DNA of 64,000 bases. Origin: Apiosordaria backusii. Its lineage: Eukaryota > Ascomycota > Sordariomycetes > Sordariales > Lasiosphaeriaceae. Below are positions 1-10,087 of this stretch, piece after piece (the stretch's first letter is position 1; each line of letters starts with the position of its first letter). The position numbers and the translations under genes are program-made. The stretch is from the NCBI GenBank assembly GCA_030549205.1, contig JAUKTV010000004.1, positions 2,480,001-2,544,000 of the forward strand. Reading direction: 5' to 3'. Below the pieces are notes generated by a model. The model saw nothing but the letters and a program-made list of their open reading frames with translations. It was not told the origin of the DNA and searched no databases.

Positions 1-1824
1 CCAGGATTGACAAAGCACGCATCAGATTGGCTCTTTCCCGACAGACTGGTGGTGACCCCAACTTGACAGGTCTGCTCCGGGTTTACAAGAACTATTACCC
101 AGAGATTATCGTGGGCGATATTACCAAGGGGCGTGCGGCAGCTTTCAAGCACCCGGATACCCAATGGAGGGAGAGGCTTAACGAGATTCAACAACAGCAT
201 CTCGATAGGCAGGAGGATGACGGGGCCAGGAATGGCTTCGCTGTCAACAATGCCCTGGGACGCCGATTGAAGGGGGCGAGGGCTCTTGTTCCTGGTGTAC
301 ACACGCTGCATGCCCACGAGACCTCCGTGACATTAGAGGAGTTCGACAGTGCCGAGGGGTTTGTCAACAATCTTGAGAAGATTGAGATGCCCTCGCAGCT
401 GGTTGCGGTCTTGGCAGACCCCTTGCTTCAAAAGTTTTTGCTGCTGCGGCCCAGCGAGCAGGCTTCGCAGCGCATAAGCAACTGGTTGATGGCGTGTGTG
501 GGTGATGTGGCTAGTGGTGATGCGGACCCATCTTTTCTGCTAGACATGGTTGAGGTTATTCACGATTATGTCCTCAGTACCAAGGTTTGTTACGTCTACA
601 AATCCGGTCGCTTTGTTCCTGAGTATTAACTTTTCCAGGAATTATCTCCAGTCTTTTTGAAGTTCCTTAAGGAATTCCTCCAGACATGGAACGGGTCAGA
701 CAAGCGAGACATGGTCCTCGAGACGTTGAGCTTTGCCCCTTTATCAGAATTTACTGGTATGGCTTCCCCTTAAAAATTCGCCAAACCCATCAAGCACTAA
801 CCCCTTTCGCAGAGCTATCCCCCATCTTTGACCTCCTCCAGTCCAAACTCCTAAACAACACCCCCATATCCCAGCTCTCCCTCCTCAGCTTCTACAACAA
901 CCTCCTCCACAACTGGACCACCACACTCCTCTCCCTTCCCCCCTCAACCCTCCCCTCCCAACCCGTCGATTCCCTCACCACTCTAATAACCCACGTCAAC
1001 CCCCTCTGCCTAACCCTATCCCAGTCCTCCCCCACCCTCTCCACCTCCTTATCAGTCCTAGACTTCTACACCACCGCCTCCAAAATCTACTCCTCCCCCC
1101 CCTCCTCCAGCACGTCCCCATCGCCATCCCCCCACCACTGCTAGTCTACAACCTAGCCTTCAGCCCCTCCCTCACTGTCCTCTCTCAGCTGTGCTCCATC
1201 CTGACAGTCTACAAAATCGCCTGGGAAACCGTCATCACAAAGAAAAACCCACCACCCAACACCCACCCCCAACAGCGGAAACCCTCCCCGGAAGAATGGG
1301 CCCAGATCAACATTTTCAACGGGTTCCTAATGGACATCTGCAACAACCTCTGGCGCGGCCGGGCGTTTGCCTTGCCGGTGGAGGGAGGAGCGGGTTCGGA
1401 CACCAACGCGAGGGGGTGTCGCGTTCCTAGGTCGCTGCCCCCGGTGTTGGATGGGTACCTGAGGGAACTGGATGATGATTTACGGCTGGATAGCATTTTT
1501 GGGTTGAGTTACAATCCGGTGTTGTGTCTGCCGAGTATCAACTTTGTGAGGGGGCTGGAAGAGAGGGAGATACAACGGGGGGGTTTGCTGGTTAGGCATG
1601 CTGGGCCGGTGACGCAGGGGTCGTTGCAGAAGTTGGCGGGGAGGGGGGGACTGAGGTTGAGTTGGCAGGAGTATCGAGCGGGGGTGTTGAGGTGGTTGGA
1701 GGAGGAGGAAGGGCAGGGGGGGCTGCCGGAGTTGATGTATAATACTATGAAGAATTTGATGAGTGCTAGGAGCAACAGGGTGGAGGTGGGTGGTGGGGGG
1801 TCGTCGTTTTCTTCGGAAAGATAG
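1..1824 (+). CDS. CENP-I / Mis6-like inner kinetochore protein, 5'-partial, apparent 1-base frameshift
   Basis: This looks like the C-terminal part of a CENP-I/Mis6 family protein, an inner kinetochore (CCAN) subunit that helps place CENP-A at centromeres. The frame is already open at base 3 (RIDKARIRLALSRQTGGDP), so the start lies left of the window. Exons read as <1-584, 639-756 and 813-1824, with introns of 54 nt (donor GTTTGT) and 56 nt (donor GTATGG). The family feel comes from the segments NLTGLLRVYKNYYPEIIVG, ELSPVFLKFLKEFLQTWNG and the later PPPLLVYNLAFSPSLTVLS. The third exon changes frame at a run of eight C (1095-1102): upstream the frame runs into a stop at 1142-1144, while the frame one base back continues the same protein to the stop at 1824. 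One extra base in the run restores a single reading frame. I see no intron that would do this without losing conserved sequence. Family assignment is fairly firm; the frameshift is probably an assembly error. Confidence 0.78.
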
Positions 1825-2024
1825 GTGACTAGATGGTTTAAGGGAGAAGGTGTTTAAGAGAGTAGATGGTTTAGGGGAGTAGGAAATGTACTAGGACCAG
1901 AGATGGGTCTGCTTGAGATATACAGTACAGTCAAGTTCTGAGACTATGGATCTAATAGCTCGTTGCTCTTCATTGGGTACCATCCTTTGAACAATGCATT
2001 ACTTATGTCTCAAGTGCGCTTAAA

Positions 2025-2727
2025 CTAACCCCCATGCATAGTCGAAACAAAAATAACGTTGTCCCCCGGCTTCAACTCGTACTCTTCCTCGCCTTCGAGT
2101 TCCCAGTCTACGTCGTTGATCAGGACTAATATCCCCGGTGTTCTATTCATATTAATAATCAGTAAATCAAAGTGAGGAGACACAAGAAACTCACAAGTGA
2201 CCATCCTCCTGCACGAAGAACTCTGTCTGCGGGTGCTTCAAGTGGTTCTTGACGAGGTGGGAGATCAAAAAGCCGACGTTGGCGGGGGAGAAATCTGAGG
2301 GGTTGAAGATGGGGAGGGAGATCATGTGGTTAGGCTTGTTGGAGAAGAGGGTTTGGAGGCCGCCTCTGTGTTTTATGGTCAGTATTATCATCATCAGTCT
2401 TTAGACAGAAGTAGAAAAGGGGGTAAAAGTGTTAAGAATATCTGGACTAGAGGTTTGAATAGTAGTAATAGTCTGTAAAAGACGTGGGAAAGAAAAGATA
2501 TGGTATGAGTATGAATAGGAATATTGAATGACAAGAAAGTGAAATGTAATTAGTTAAGGATATCAGAAGACTAAGAAAAATAAATGAAGAATGTGTTGGT
2601 GAGAGTTGGTGAGATAAACTCGTTGTTTTATAGGGGGCTGAGGTGTGCTTGAACATGCAGTGAACGATGTGAGAGGGGCTTACGCGAAATCCACCCAGAT
2701 GGGCATTGTTTCTATTTCTGGTGCCAT
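2025..2727 (-). CDS. URM1: Ubiquitin-related modifier 1 (Urm1)
   Basis: Urm1 is a ubiquitin-like sulfur carrier. Activated by Uba4 it supplies sulfur for 2-thiolation of wobble uridine in tRNAs for Lys, Glu and Gln, and can also be conjugated to proteins (urmylation). Three exons fit, read right to left: 2727-2684, 2365-2195 and 2142-2025, giving 110 residues, the usual Urm1 size. The protein starts MAPEIETMPIWVDFAGG, carries the family segment LINDVDWELEGEEEYELKPGD, and ends in the functional diglycine (STMHGG) just before the TAG stop. The first intron is long (318 nt, donor GTAAGC), the second is 52 nt (donor GTGAGT). Without splicing the gene is easily missed because no exon exceeds 57 codons. 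It is divergent from ELP2, with 283 bp between the two start codons. Confidence is high because of the C-terminal GG and correct phases at both junctions. Confidence 0.9.
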
Positions 2728-3010
2728 TTTGATTGTTTGGTGATATGCAACGGCGGCTTAAAAGTTTGATAGAATAATCTTGAAAAGGACTTTACGGCGA
2801 TTGATCTCAAACCATGTAATGATGAAACTCAACACAAGTCGAGGCTCTCAAGGTTCACATTGAAAAGAAGCTACCCCACATTAGGTACTCTCAGCCCAAA
2901 AATCTTGCCAACCCTGACCTACCGACCAATCACAACCCTCCGTTCTCACGTCTCCTTCTTTCCTTGAACATATGAATCATTTCTTACTACAACAACACAA
3001 ATCATAAAAA
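2728..3010. promoter_or_regulatory. Shared 283-bp divergent promoter of URM1 and ELP2
   Basis: This is the whole space between the ATG of URM1 (minus strand) and the ATG of ELP2 (plus strand). It must hold both promoters and both 5' leaders. I see AT-rich stretches near both ends but no clear TATA box or recognisable factor site that I would defend. Confidence 0.6.
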
Positions 3011-5551
3011 ATGGCCGGCACAGAGACGATAAGTGTGAATAGCAGCTATCTTGCTGCGGGGGCCAACAGGTACTCTGCCGCTTCTGACTGGAGCGCAGAA
3101 GGGGTGGTCGCCTTTGGGTCGGATGGGAATGTGTGCTTGTGGAATCCTCAAGTAAGTTTCTCTCTTCATAAGGCTGTTGTGGATGCATACTAATGCAAGA
3201 AACAGAACCCAAGAGGCATCTCAAGTATACTTAGCCAACATACCGGCCATGTAAAGGCTGTAAAATTCTTGCCCAAACTCGAGGGTAATGACAAGACTAT
3301 CCTGATCAGTGGAGGAGACGACAAAGTAGTTCGAGCCTGGAGCGTGAACCCCCAAGACGCTACATGTTCATATTTGCAGGCTGTTGAGGGACACACAGAG
3401 CCTATCAACTGCATTGCCGCTCTGGGAGTGACACCGGCTGGGGCTCCAACGAAAAGGATATTTGTCACGGGTGCGGCAGATGCGACTGTCAAGATATGGG
3501 TTCACGACTCGGCGGCCCAGGAGGAGCCATTCAAGCTTCTTCAGTCAATCAAGACAACCAAAAAGTTCATTCCCCTAGCTCTAGCGCTGAGCCCGCTGGA
3601 TGATGAGGCGAATGGGATTGTGCTAGCTGTGGTAGGGACTACAAACGTCGTTCAAATATTCACGGCCGGTGCTTCAGATTTGGAGTTTACACTACAGGCT
3701 ACTCTACCAGGACACGAGAATTGGGTGCGGTCTTTGGATTTCATCAAGGAAAAGACAGAAGCCGGGAGCGATCTCCTGCTCGCTTCAGCCAGCCAGGACA
3801 AGTATATTCGTCTCTGGAGGATTCACCAAGGGACAGCACTTTCAGCACTCAACAATGCCACAGGACTGGACTTGTCAGTCTCTTTGACACCAGGCAACAA
3901 GATCCACAAGATCTCAGCCGGCGGCACAAAATACTGCATCATGTTTGAGGCCTTGTTACTCGGACACGAAGACTGGATCTACACCGCCCGCTGGTCCAGA
4001 ACTGCAGACGGCAAGCTCCTCCTCCTCTCCGCCTCAGCTGACAACTCCCTCTCCATCTGGGAATCGGACCCTGAATCCGGCATCTGGATCACTGGTGCCC
4101 GCCTCGGCGAAGTAAGCAGAGAAAAAGGCGCCACCACCGCAACAGGCAGCATCGGCGGCTTCTGGACAGGCCTCTGGTCACCCACTGGCACCACCGTCAT
4201 CACGCTCGGCCGCACCGGCAGCTGGCGCCGATGGGACTACAACGCCCACGACGACGCCTGGCAGCAAAACTACGCCATCTCCGGGCACACCCGCTCCGTA
4301 ACGGGAATCTCCTGGGCCCAAGACGGCAGCTACCTCCTCTCCACCTCCTCCGACCAAACCACCCGCCTCCACGCCCAATGGACAGGCCAAGGCACCGATT
4401 CTGCCTCCTACAGCTCCTGGCACGAAATGTCCCGCCCTCAAATCCACGGCTACGACCTCAACTGCATCTCAGTCCTCGGCCCAACCCCTTCTTTTGTCTC
4501 CGGCGCAGACGAGAAACTAATGAGAGTCTTCACCGAGCCCAAAGCCGTAGCAAATATGCTGTCCTGTCTCACCAACTCCAGAGTGGACATCTCCTCCGCC
4601 CCCGACGCAGCCAACATGCCAGTGCTGGGTCTCTCCAACAAAGCCATCGACACCTCCGACCCAACTCAAGAAACATCTCAAAATCAACAACAACAAGAAG
4701 AAGGCCTCTCCCAATCCAACCTCACCATCTCCACCGCCCTCGCCTCCACCACCTCCCACCCCCCCTATGAAGAGAACCTCTCTCGACACACCCTCTGGCC
4801 AGAAGTAGAAAAGCTCTACGGCCACGGCTACGAAATCTCCTGCCTCGCCTCCTCCCACGACGGCAAAGTCATCGCCTCGGCCTGCAAAGCCTCCTCTCTC
4901 AATCACGCAGTGATAAGGTTATTCGAAACAGACAAGTGGACTGAGATCCGTCCCCCTCTTCAAGCCCACTCGCTTACCGTTGCCCGGGTGAGGTTCTCTG
5001 CTGATGATGAATTACTGCTGAGCGTGGGGAGGGACAGGCAGTGGGTAGTTTGGTCGAAAACGACACCGGACAAAGGGGGGTATGAGATCTTACAACAAAT
5101 GCAAAAAGGGCATTCGAGGATGATTTTGGATTGTGCCTGGGCTCCTACTCCTGGAACAAAAAGAGTTTTTGCTACGGCGGGGAGGGACAAGCAAGTCAAG
5201 TTTTGGATTCAAACAGAAGAAGGAAAAGAGTTTGCTCTTGCGGGCGGGTTGGCGGAGGAGCACCCGGTGACGGCGGTGGACTTTTTGCCCGAGCTGATAG
5301 AGGAGGGTGGAAAGATGGTGCTGGCCGTGGGGACCGAGGCGGGGAGGGTGATGGTTGTTACTTTGTGCGTGAGGGAAGAGTCCAAGGTGGAGGTGGTGAA
5401 GAAGGCCGTGTTGGAAAGACAGCTGTGGCTGCCGGGGGCGGTGGTGCAGCTTGCTTGGAGGCCAAGGACCGCTGAGCTGGAGGAAAAGAAGAGGGAGCTA
5501 GCGATCGCGGGCGAGGATGGGTCGCTGAGGATATACGAGGTTGAGGTTTAG
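3011..5551 (+). CDS. ELP2: Elongator complex protein 2, WD40 protein
   Basis: Elp2 is the double WD40-propeller subunit of Elongator, which adds the cm5-type side chain to wobble uridines of tRNA in the cytoplasm. Two exons fit: 3011-3151 and 3206-5551 (intron 54 nt, donor GTAAGT), giving 828 residues, the normal size. The protein starts MAGTETISVNSSYLAAGAN and shows many WD-type strands, for example ISGGDDKVVRAWSV, LASASQDKYIRLWRI, LLSASADNSLSIWES, LLSTSSDQTTRLHAQW and LSVGRDRQWVVWSK. The order of elements and the segment LLGHEDWIYTARWS are typical of Elp2 rather than a generic WD40 protein. A low-complexity Q/S/T insert lies around 4640-4760 between the two propellers, where the family varies. 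It is head-to-head with URM1, whose product acts on the same uridine. Confidence 0.93.
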
Positions 5552-6084
5552 ATTCTTCCTGACTACTAGACGGTAAATACGAAATGAAAAGTTATGATGT
5601 TCACGTCCAAATTGCTGACACACATCTCATGATGATGATGGTATTAGCTTACTTTAGTATTATCTGTTTATCTGTGTCGGCCGTACGAGGCATCTATACG
5701 CATCCCGGCACTGTTTGCTCTTCCTTCCGCCCAGAATTATTATTTAACCGCCTGCTATGCCAGCCTCTAAACGCCAGATTATTCCAGTCCTTCTCCCCCA
5801 TATGTATAACGTGTGTAAAACCGTCCTCGGCACCACCGCCGATATGTAACCCGTCCCGTATTCCCTAATCATTACTTCGCATCGCAGCCGCATTAATCAT
5901 CCCTTCCTCTGAACCCACCATCATATCGCGATCCTGCCATCATGGAGTCACTTCCATAAGTATAACCATCAGACCGCCCCCCGATCTGCTGTCATCCCCA
6001 AAAGCACCACAGACACCGCTTTTGGTGGTCCCGAAGTTGGCACCCTATCCCATGATTGCAGTCACCCCTTTTGCCGGACTGTAT
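5552..6084. other. Convergent intergenic region between ELP2 and the SPT small-subunit gene
   Basis: The two neighbouring genes end towards each other here. I see no open frame with protein character, no repeat and no RNA gene. It probably holds the two 3' untranslated regions. Confidence 0.5.
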
Positions 6085-6574
6085 TCAGAGCTCCCTCACA
6101 ATCCCAGCCGTCGTCTCCGCCACCTTCCCCAACGTCGAGCTCGTAGCCCCCGCCGCCGCAGCAGCAGCAGCAGCCGAATCCAGCGCCTCCCCATGCATAT
6201 AAAACCACGCCCTCCCCACTATAAAAGCGATGTGATGCGGCAGGTACAACACCGTCGCGATGAGCGTCAGACTTGTCAACAAGAACAAGATCGAGTCTAA
6301 CACACAACCATATTAGCAATCAATTTCCCAGCCCAAATCAATTTCCCACCCATCCGTCACAAGCAGAAGGTACAACACAGTGGGTGGTATGGCTGAAGGG
6401 GGTGGGGGGTTGCTTACAAAAAATAAACTTCTCCATCGGCGTAAACATGTACACGCTCATCGTCACCTCCAGCTGGTAAATCTTCAGCTCCAGCCACTTG
6501 CTGAATTTGTCGAGGGGCGACATGGTCAGCTTCTCCTCGGCGGTGGGAGGGCGGTACGAGTTCATTGTTGTCAT
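6085..6574 (-). CDS. Small subunit of serine palmitoyltransferase-like protein
   Basis: The product resembles ssSPT proteins, small ER-membrane activators of serine palmitoyltransferase, the first enzyme of sphingolipid synthesis. Two exons fit, right to left: 6574-6418 and 6296-6085 (intron 121 nt, donor GTAAGC), giving 122 residues. The core runs KWLELKIYQLEVTMSVYMF, then TPMEKFIFYSILFLL and VLYLPHHIAFIVGRAWFYM. This matches the family pattern of an amphipathic N-terminal helix, a Y-M-x-x-P-x-E-x-x-x-F motif, one hydrophobic membrane segment and a P-x-H motif after it. The intron falls inside the motif region, so the unspliced frames hide the gene. The tail has a run of eight alanines encoded partly by GCN repeats, which probably varies among strains. 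Start choice: MTTMNSYRPP; the second Met three codons on is equally possible. Confidence 0.82.
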
Positions 6575-7056
6575 TTTGGCGCGGTTGTTTATTTACTATC
6601 AAGTATTGTTTTCGTTTGTCGTTGTCGGGCAGAAAAGGGGAAATATGCGCTCGCTATGCTTGGGATCAAGAAAAATAAATGGGTGGTGCGGTGCGGTGGT
6701 GTGGTGGTGCGGTGGTGTGGTGGTGTGTTGTCGCAAAAGTTCAACTTTTTGGAATTGGACCGCGCCTGGACTTGCTTGCTCAGGGGTCGGGTCGGGTCAG
6801 CAAGGTTGCAGTCAGGGTCGGGTCGGGGACTCGGGGGGCGGAAGTGTCGGCATGCTAAATTATGCAACACCACATGTGGTTGGCCAATCTCCCAATTGCG
6901 TCGATAACACCCACTCCACCATCCTTATCGCTGTCCCGGCGCGCGGATTGGCGACACCGCCAGCACTTACACAGTACAGCTCTGTCGACGGGTATAGCTT
7001 CACCAGCCAAACAACAGTAACGACACCGTTCAAACGGGAGCAAACACCAGCCAAAA
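6575..7056. promoter_or_regulatory. Divergent promoter region, SPT small subunit and mitochondrial release-factor gene
   Basis: A 482-bp spacer between two divergent starts. It contains a GT-rich stretch built from GGTGGTGYG-type units (about 6680-6730) and a GGGTCGGGTCGGG-type stretch (about 6785-6840). Both are strand-asymmetric. No specific binding site is recognised. Confidence 0.45.
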
Positions 7057-7968
7057 ATGCTCTCTCTCCGGCCCCTCCTCCGATCATGCCATCTCCTGGC
7101 CCGACCCCTACCACTACCACTACCACCACCATCAATACGTTCAGCAGCACCCTTCCACACAACCCCCACCCCCTCCAACAAGAAAACCATCTCCCGCAAA
7201 CAAATGCCCTCCCGCCCCAAACCGCCCCCCGAGTCAGAGATAGAAGAGTCCTTCCTCAAGGGATCAGGGCCAGGAGGGCAGAAAATCGTCTGTATACCTC
7301 TCCCCCACCCTACCATCCCCATAAACCCCCCCCATAAACCCCCCCCATAAACCCCCCCCCTAAACCCCCCCCTCCCCTCGCGCGATGTCTCCATCTCCCA
7401 TACTAACACCTCGTTGATATGTATACAGAACAAAACAAACTCGGCCGTCCAACTAAAACACCTCCCCACCAACATCGTCATCAAGTGCCAGGCCACCCGC
7501 TCCCGCTCCCAGAACCGCAAGATCGCCCGCGACATCCTCGCCGAGAGGCTCGACGAGCTCTACAACGGGGAGAAATCCCGGTCTGTTATTGTTGGTAACG
7601 TCAAGAAAAAGAGGGCGGACAGCGCTGCGAAAAAGGCGAGGAGGAAACATAGGAAGCTGGCGGAGGAAAAGGCAAAGACTGCTGCTGGTTTAACAGGCAC
7701 TACTAATACAGAGGAAGGCAAGGAGGTGGAGGAGGAAGAAGAAGAAGAGTGGGAAGTCGTGGACGAAGAATATAATGAGGAAGAGTCGGAGGAGACAGAG
7801 ACACCCGTGGACCAGTCCGAGACGCTAATAGTCAACGACTTGGAAACGGGACAGGCCAACCAGTCGAGGACGGTAAAAGTCAATGGCAAGGACAACGGCC
7901 TGGAAGAACTACGAGTAGAAAAAGAAGCAGCCGTAGAAAATAAACAGCCAAAAACAGGCAATTCATAA
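7057..7968 (+). CDS. Mitochondrial class I release-factor-like GGQ protein (Rso55/MTRFR type)
   Basis: The protein has the GGQ peptidyl-tRNA hydrolysis motif but no codon-recognition domains, as in yeast Rso55 and human MTRFR (C12orf65), which rescue stalled mitochondrial ribosomes. Exons 7057-7287 and 7429-7968 give 256 residues. The N-terminus (MLSLRPLLRSCHLLARPLP) is basic and hydrophobic without acidic residues, as expected for a mitochondrial presequence. The catalytic segment FLKGSGPGGQKI ends exon 1 exactly, and exon 2 resumes with NKTNSAVQLKHLPTN, so the intron (donor GTCTGT, 141 nt) sits four residues after GGQ. The next segment, IKCQATRSRSQNRKIARDIL, is the family hallmark and is followed by the basic tail KKKRADSAAKKARRKHRK that contacts the ribosome. 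A long acidic, low-complexity C-terminus follows and is unusual in length. The donor is non-standard but phase and family sequence support it. Confidence 0.87.
7326..7373 (+). repeat. Intronic 13-bp C-tract repeat (four C8-C10 runs)
   Basis: Four C runs of 8, 8, 10 and 8 bases (7326-7333, 7339-7346, 7352-7361, 7366-7373) are separated by ATAAA, ATAAA and TAAA. They lie inside the intron of the GGQ gene. The minus strand carries four matching G tracts. Confidence 0.9.
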
Positions 7969-8440
7969 ACCAACACAAAAGACCATTTCAGCAACCCGTT
8001 TTATCTTCGTCAAGTCTAATCATACGGCCCGCAAGGATAGCGAAAAAGAACAACTAAATTCACCCAATGGCTGATACGAGCAATAAAAAAAGTAAAAAAA
8101 GTGCTTCATCAACCTTTACGGTCTACTTGTACCACGCGCCGCCCCACGCAATCGCACCCGCCCGCCCAGGAAACACAGAGGCCAATAAATTACCGTGTCG
8201 TCCAAGCACAGACGCCCACCGTCCCTTGACCAGCGTCCAAATTTTTTGTAAATATGAGACTCGTCCACAAGATACAAGCCCGACGCCCCAGTAATGCCTC
8301 ATGCCGCGGCCGCCGCTGTAGTCGCTAGTAGAGTAAAGGTCACCGCTGCCTGGCGACGATCCGAAAAGCTGCCACATCCTACACTGAACTGAATATTAGT
8401 GAACAGATCTTGGTTTTGGGGTGATTTAAGAACACACACC
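7969..8440. other. Convergent 3' region between the GGQ gene and actin
   Basis: A 472-bp spacer that should contain the 3' untranslated regions of both genes. No coding character, repeat or RNA gene was recognised. Confidence 0.5.
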
Positions 8441-8495
8441 TTAGAAGCACTTGCGGTGAACGATCGAGGGACCGCTCTCGTCGTACTCCTGCTTA

Positions 8496-8527
<32 letters not shown>

Positions 8528-10087
8528 GGCCAAAATGGAACCACCGATCCAGACGGAGTACTTGCGCTCGGGAGGAGCAATGATCTTGACCTTCATGGAA
8601 GAAGGAGCAAGAGCAGTGATCTCCTTCTGCATACGGTCGGAGAGACCAGGGTACATGGTGGTACCACCAGACTAGCCAGGGGTTAGCTTTTGCCACAGAA
8701 CAAAAATGGGAGGGTCACCCCGGAATACTCACCATGACAATGTTGCCATAGAGATCCTTTCTGACATCGACGTCGCACTTCATGATGGAGTTGAAAGTGG
8801 TAACGTGGATACCACCAGATTCCAGACCAAGGACGGAGGGCTGGAAGAGGGCCTCGGGCGCGCGGAAGCGCTCGTTGCCAATGGTGATAACTTGGCCGTC
8901 GGGAAGCTCATAAGACTTCTCCAGACTGGAACTCTGAGCAGCAGTCTGGATCTCCTGCTCAAAGTCGAGAGCAACGTAGCAGAGCTTCTCCTTGATGTCA
9001 CGGACGATTTCACGCTCGGCCGTGGTGGAGAAGGTGTAGCCACGCTCGGCAAGGATCTTCATGAGGTAGTCGGTCAAATCACGGCCAGCCATGTCGACAC
9101 GGGCGATGGCGTGGGGAAGAGAGAAACCTTCGTAGATGGGGACGACGTGGGTGACACCATCACCGGAGTCGAGCACGATACCGGTGGTACGACCGGAAGC
9201 GTACAGCGAGAGGACGGCCTGGATAGAGACGTAGAAGGCAGGGGCGTTGAACGTCTCGAAAACAATCTGTGTCATCTTCTCACGGTTGCTCTTGGGGTTG
9301 ATGGGAGCCTCGGTCAAAAGAACGGGGTGCTCCTCGGGGGCCACACGGAGCTCGTTGTAGAAGGTGTGATGCCAGATCTTCTCCATGTCGTCCCAGTTGG
9401 TAACGACACCGTGCTCGATGGGGTAACGGAGCGTGAGGATACCACGCTTGGACTGAGCCTCATCACCGACGTACGAGTCTTTTTGACCCATACCAATCAT
9501 GATACCATGGTGACGGGGACGACCGACAATGGAAGCTGGGGTAGTGGGTTAGTTTGCGTGTGCAAAATGTAGCCATGGCTGGCGTTGCTGGTAGCTTGGC
9601 TGCGTGGTTGAGCGAAGCTGGAAGGGAGGCGCGACTTACGGAAAACAGCACGAGGAGCATCATCACCGGCGAAACCGGCCTTGCACATGCCGGAGCTAAT
9701 TGCACGTCAGTTCAGTTCCATCCATTTTATTGTGCCAGTGTTTTGGGTGTTGTGGTTCTCAATGTTCGCGGGGACGGTGAGTGTTGGGCGGGCGAGCTCG
9801 ATGATGTGTCGAGTTGCGTTGTTGCTCCGCCCCCGCAGAACCCGAGTCGGTGAGATTGAGAGATTGTGGGATCGCGGCTTACCCATTGTCGATAACGAGG
9901 GCAGCAACTTCTTCTGCACGCAGGACATTCAAGTCAGTAGCTATCCAGACGCTGAAGGTATTTCTAGACACCCAGACTGCCAGTTCCTTGCGAGGCCAAC
10001 TGGGGGCAGTCGTCGTCTCGCAGCTGGGGAACTGGCAGCCCAAGCTTGGTAGGTTTCAGGAGTTGGGTGGCTAAACTTACCCTCCAT
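8441..10087 (-). CDS. Actin
   Basis: Conventional cytoplasmic actin, the filament subunit for polarised growth, endocytosis and cytokinesis. Five coding exons read right to left: 10087-10081, 9913-9883, 9695-9640, 9535-8733 and 8671-8441, giving exactly 375 residues. The product starts [20 protein letters not shown], has the nucleotide-binding [19 protein letters not shown] loop, then RPRHHGIMIGMGQKDSYVGD, VLDSGDGVTHVVPIYEG, the YPGLSDRMQKEI segment, and ends PSIVHRKCF. All four introns have GTAAGY or GTGAGT donors and lengths of 167, 187, 104 and 61 nt, with most near the 5' end, the usual fungal actin layout. The first coding exon is only 7 nt (ATGGAGG), so it is invisible without splicing. 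Assignment is certain; the exact first exon is well supported by phase and by the [13 protein letters not shown] N-terminus. Confidence 0.98.

Noticed and set aside
6498..7337. 279-codon plus-strand frame over the SPT/GGQ spacer
   Set aside because: It overlaps exon 1 of the GGQ gene in a different frame and reads the GT-rich spacer; the GGQ frame has clear family sequence.
8706..9572. 288-codon plus-strand frame antisense to actin
   Set aside because: A mirror frame of the strongly biased actin codons; actin itself is certain.
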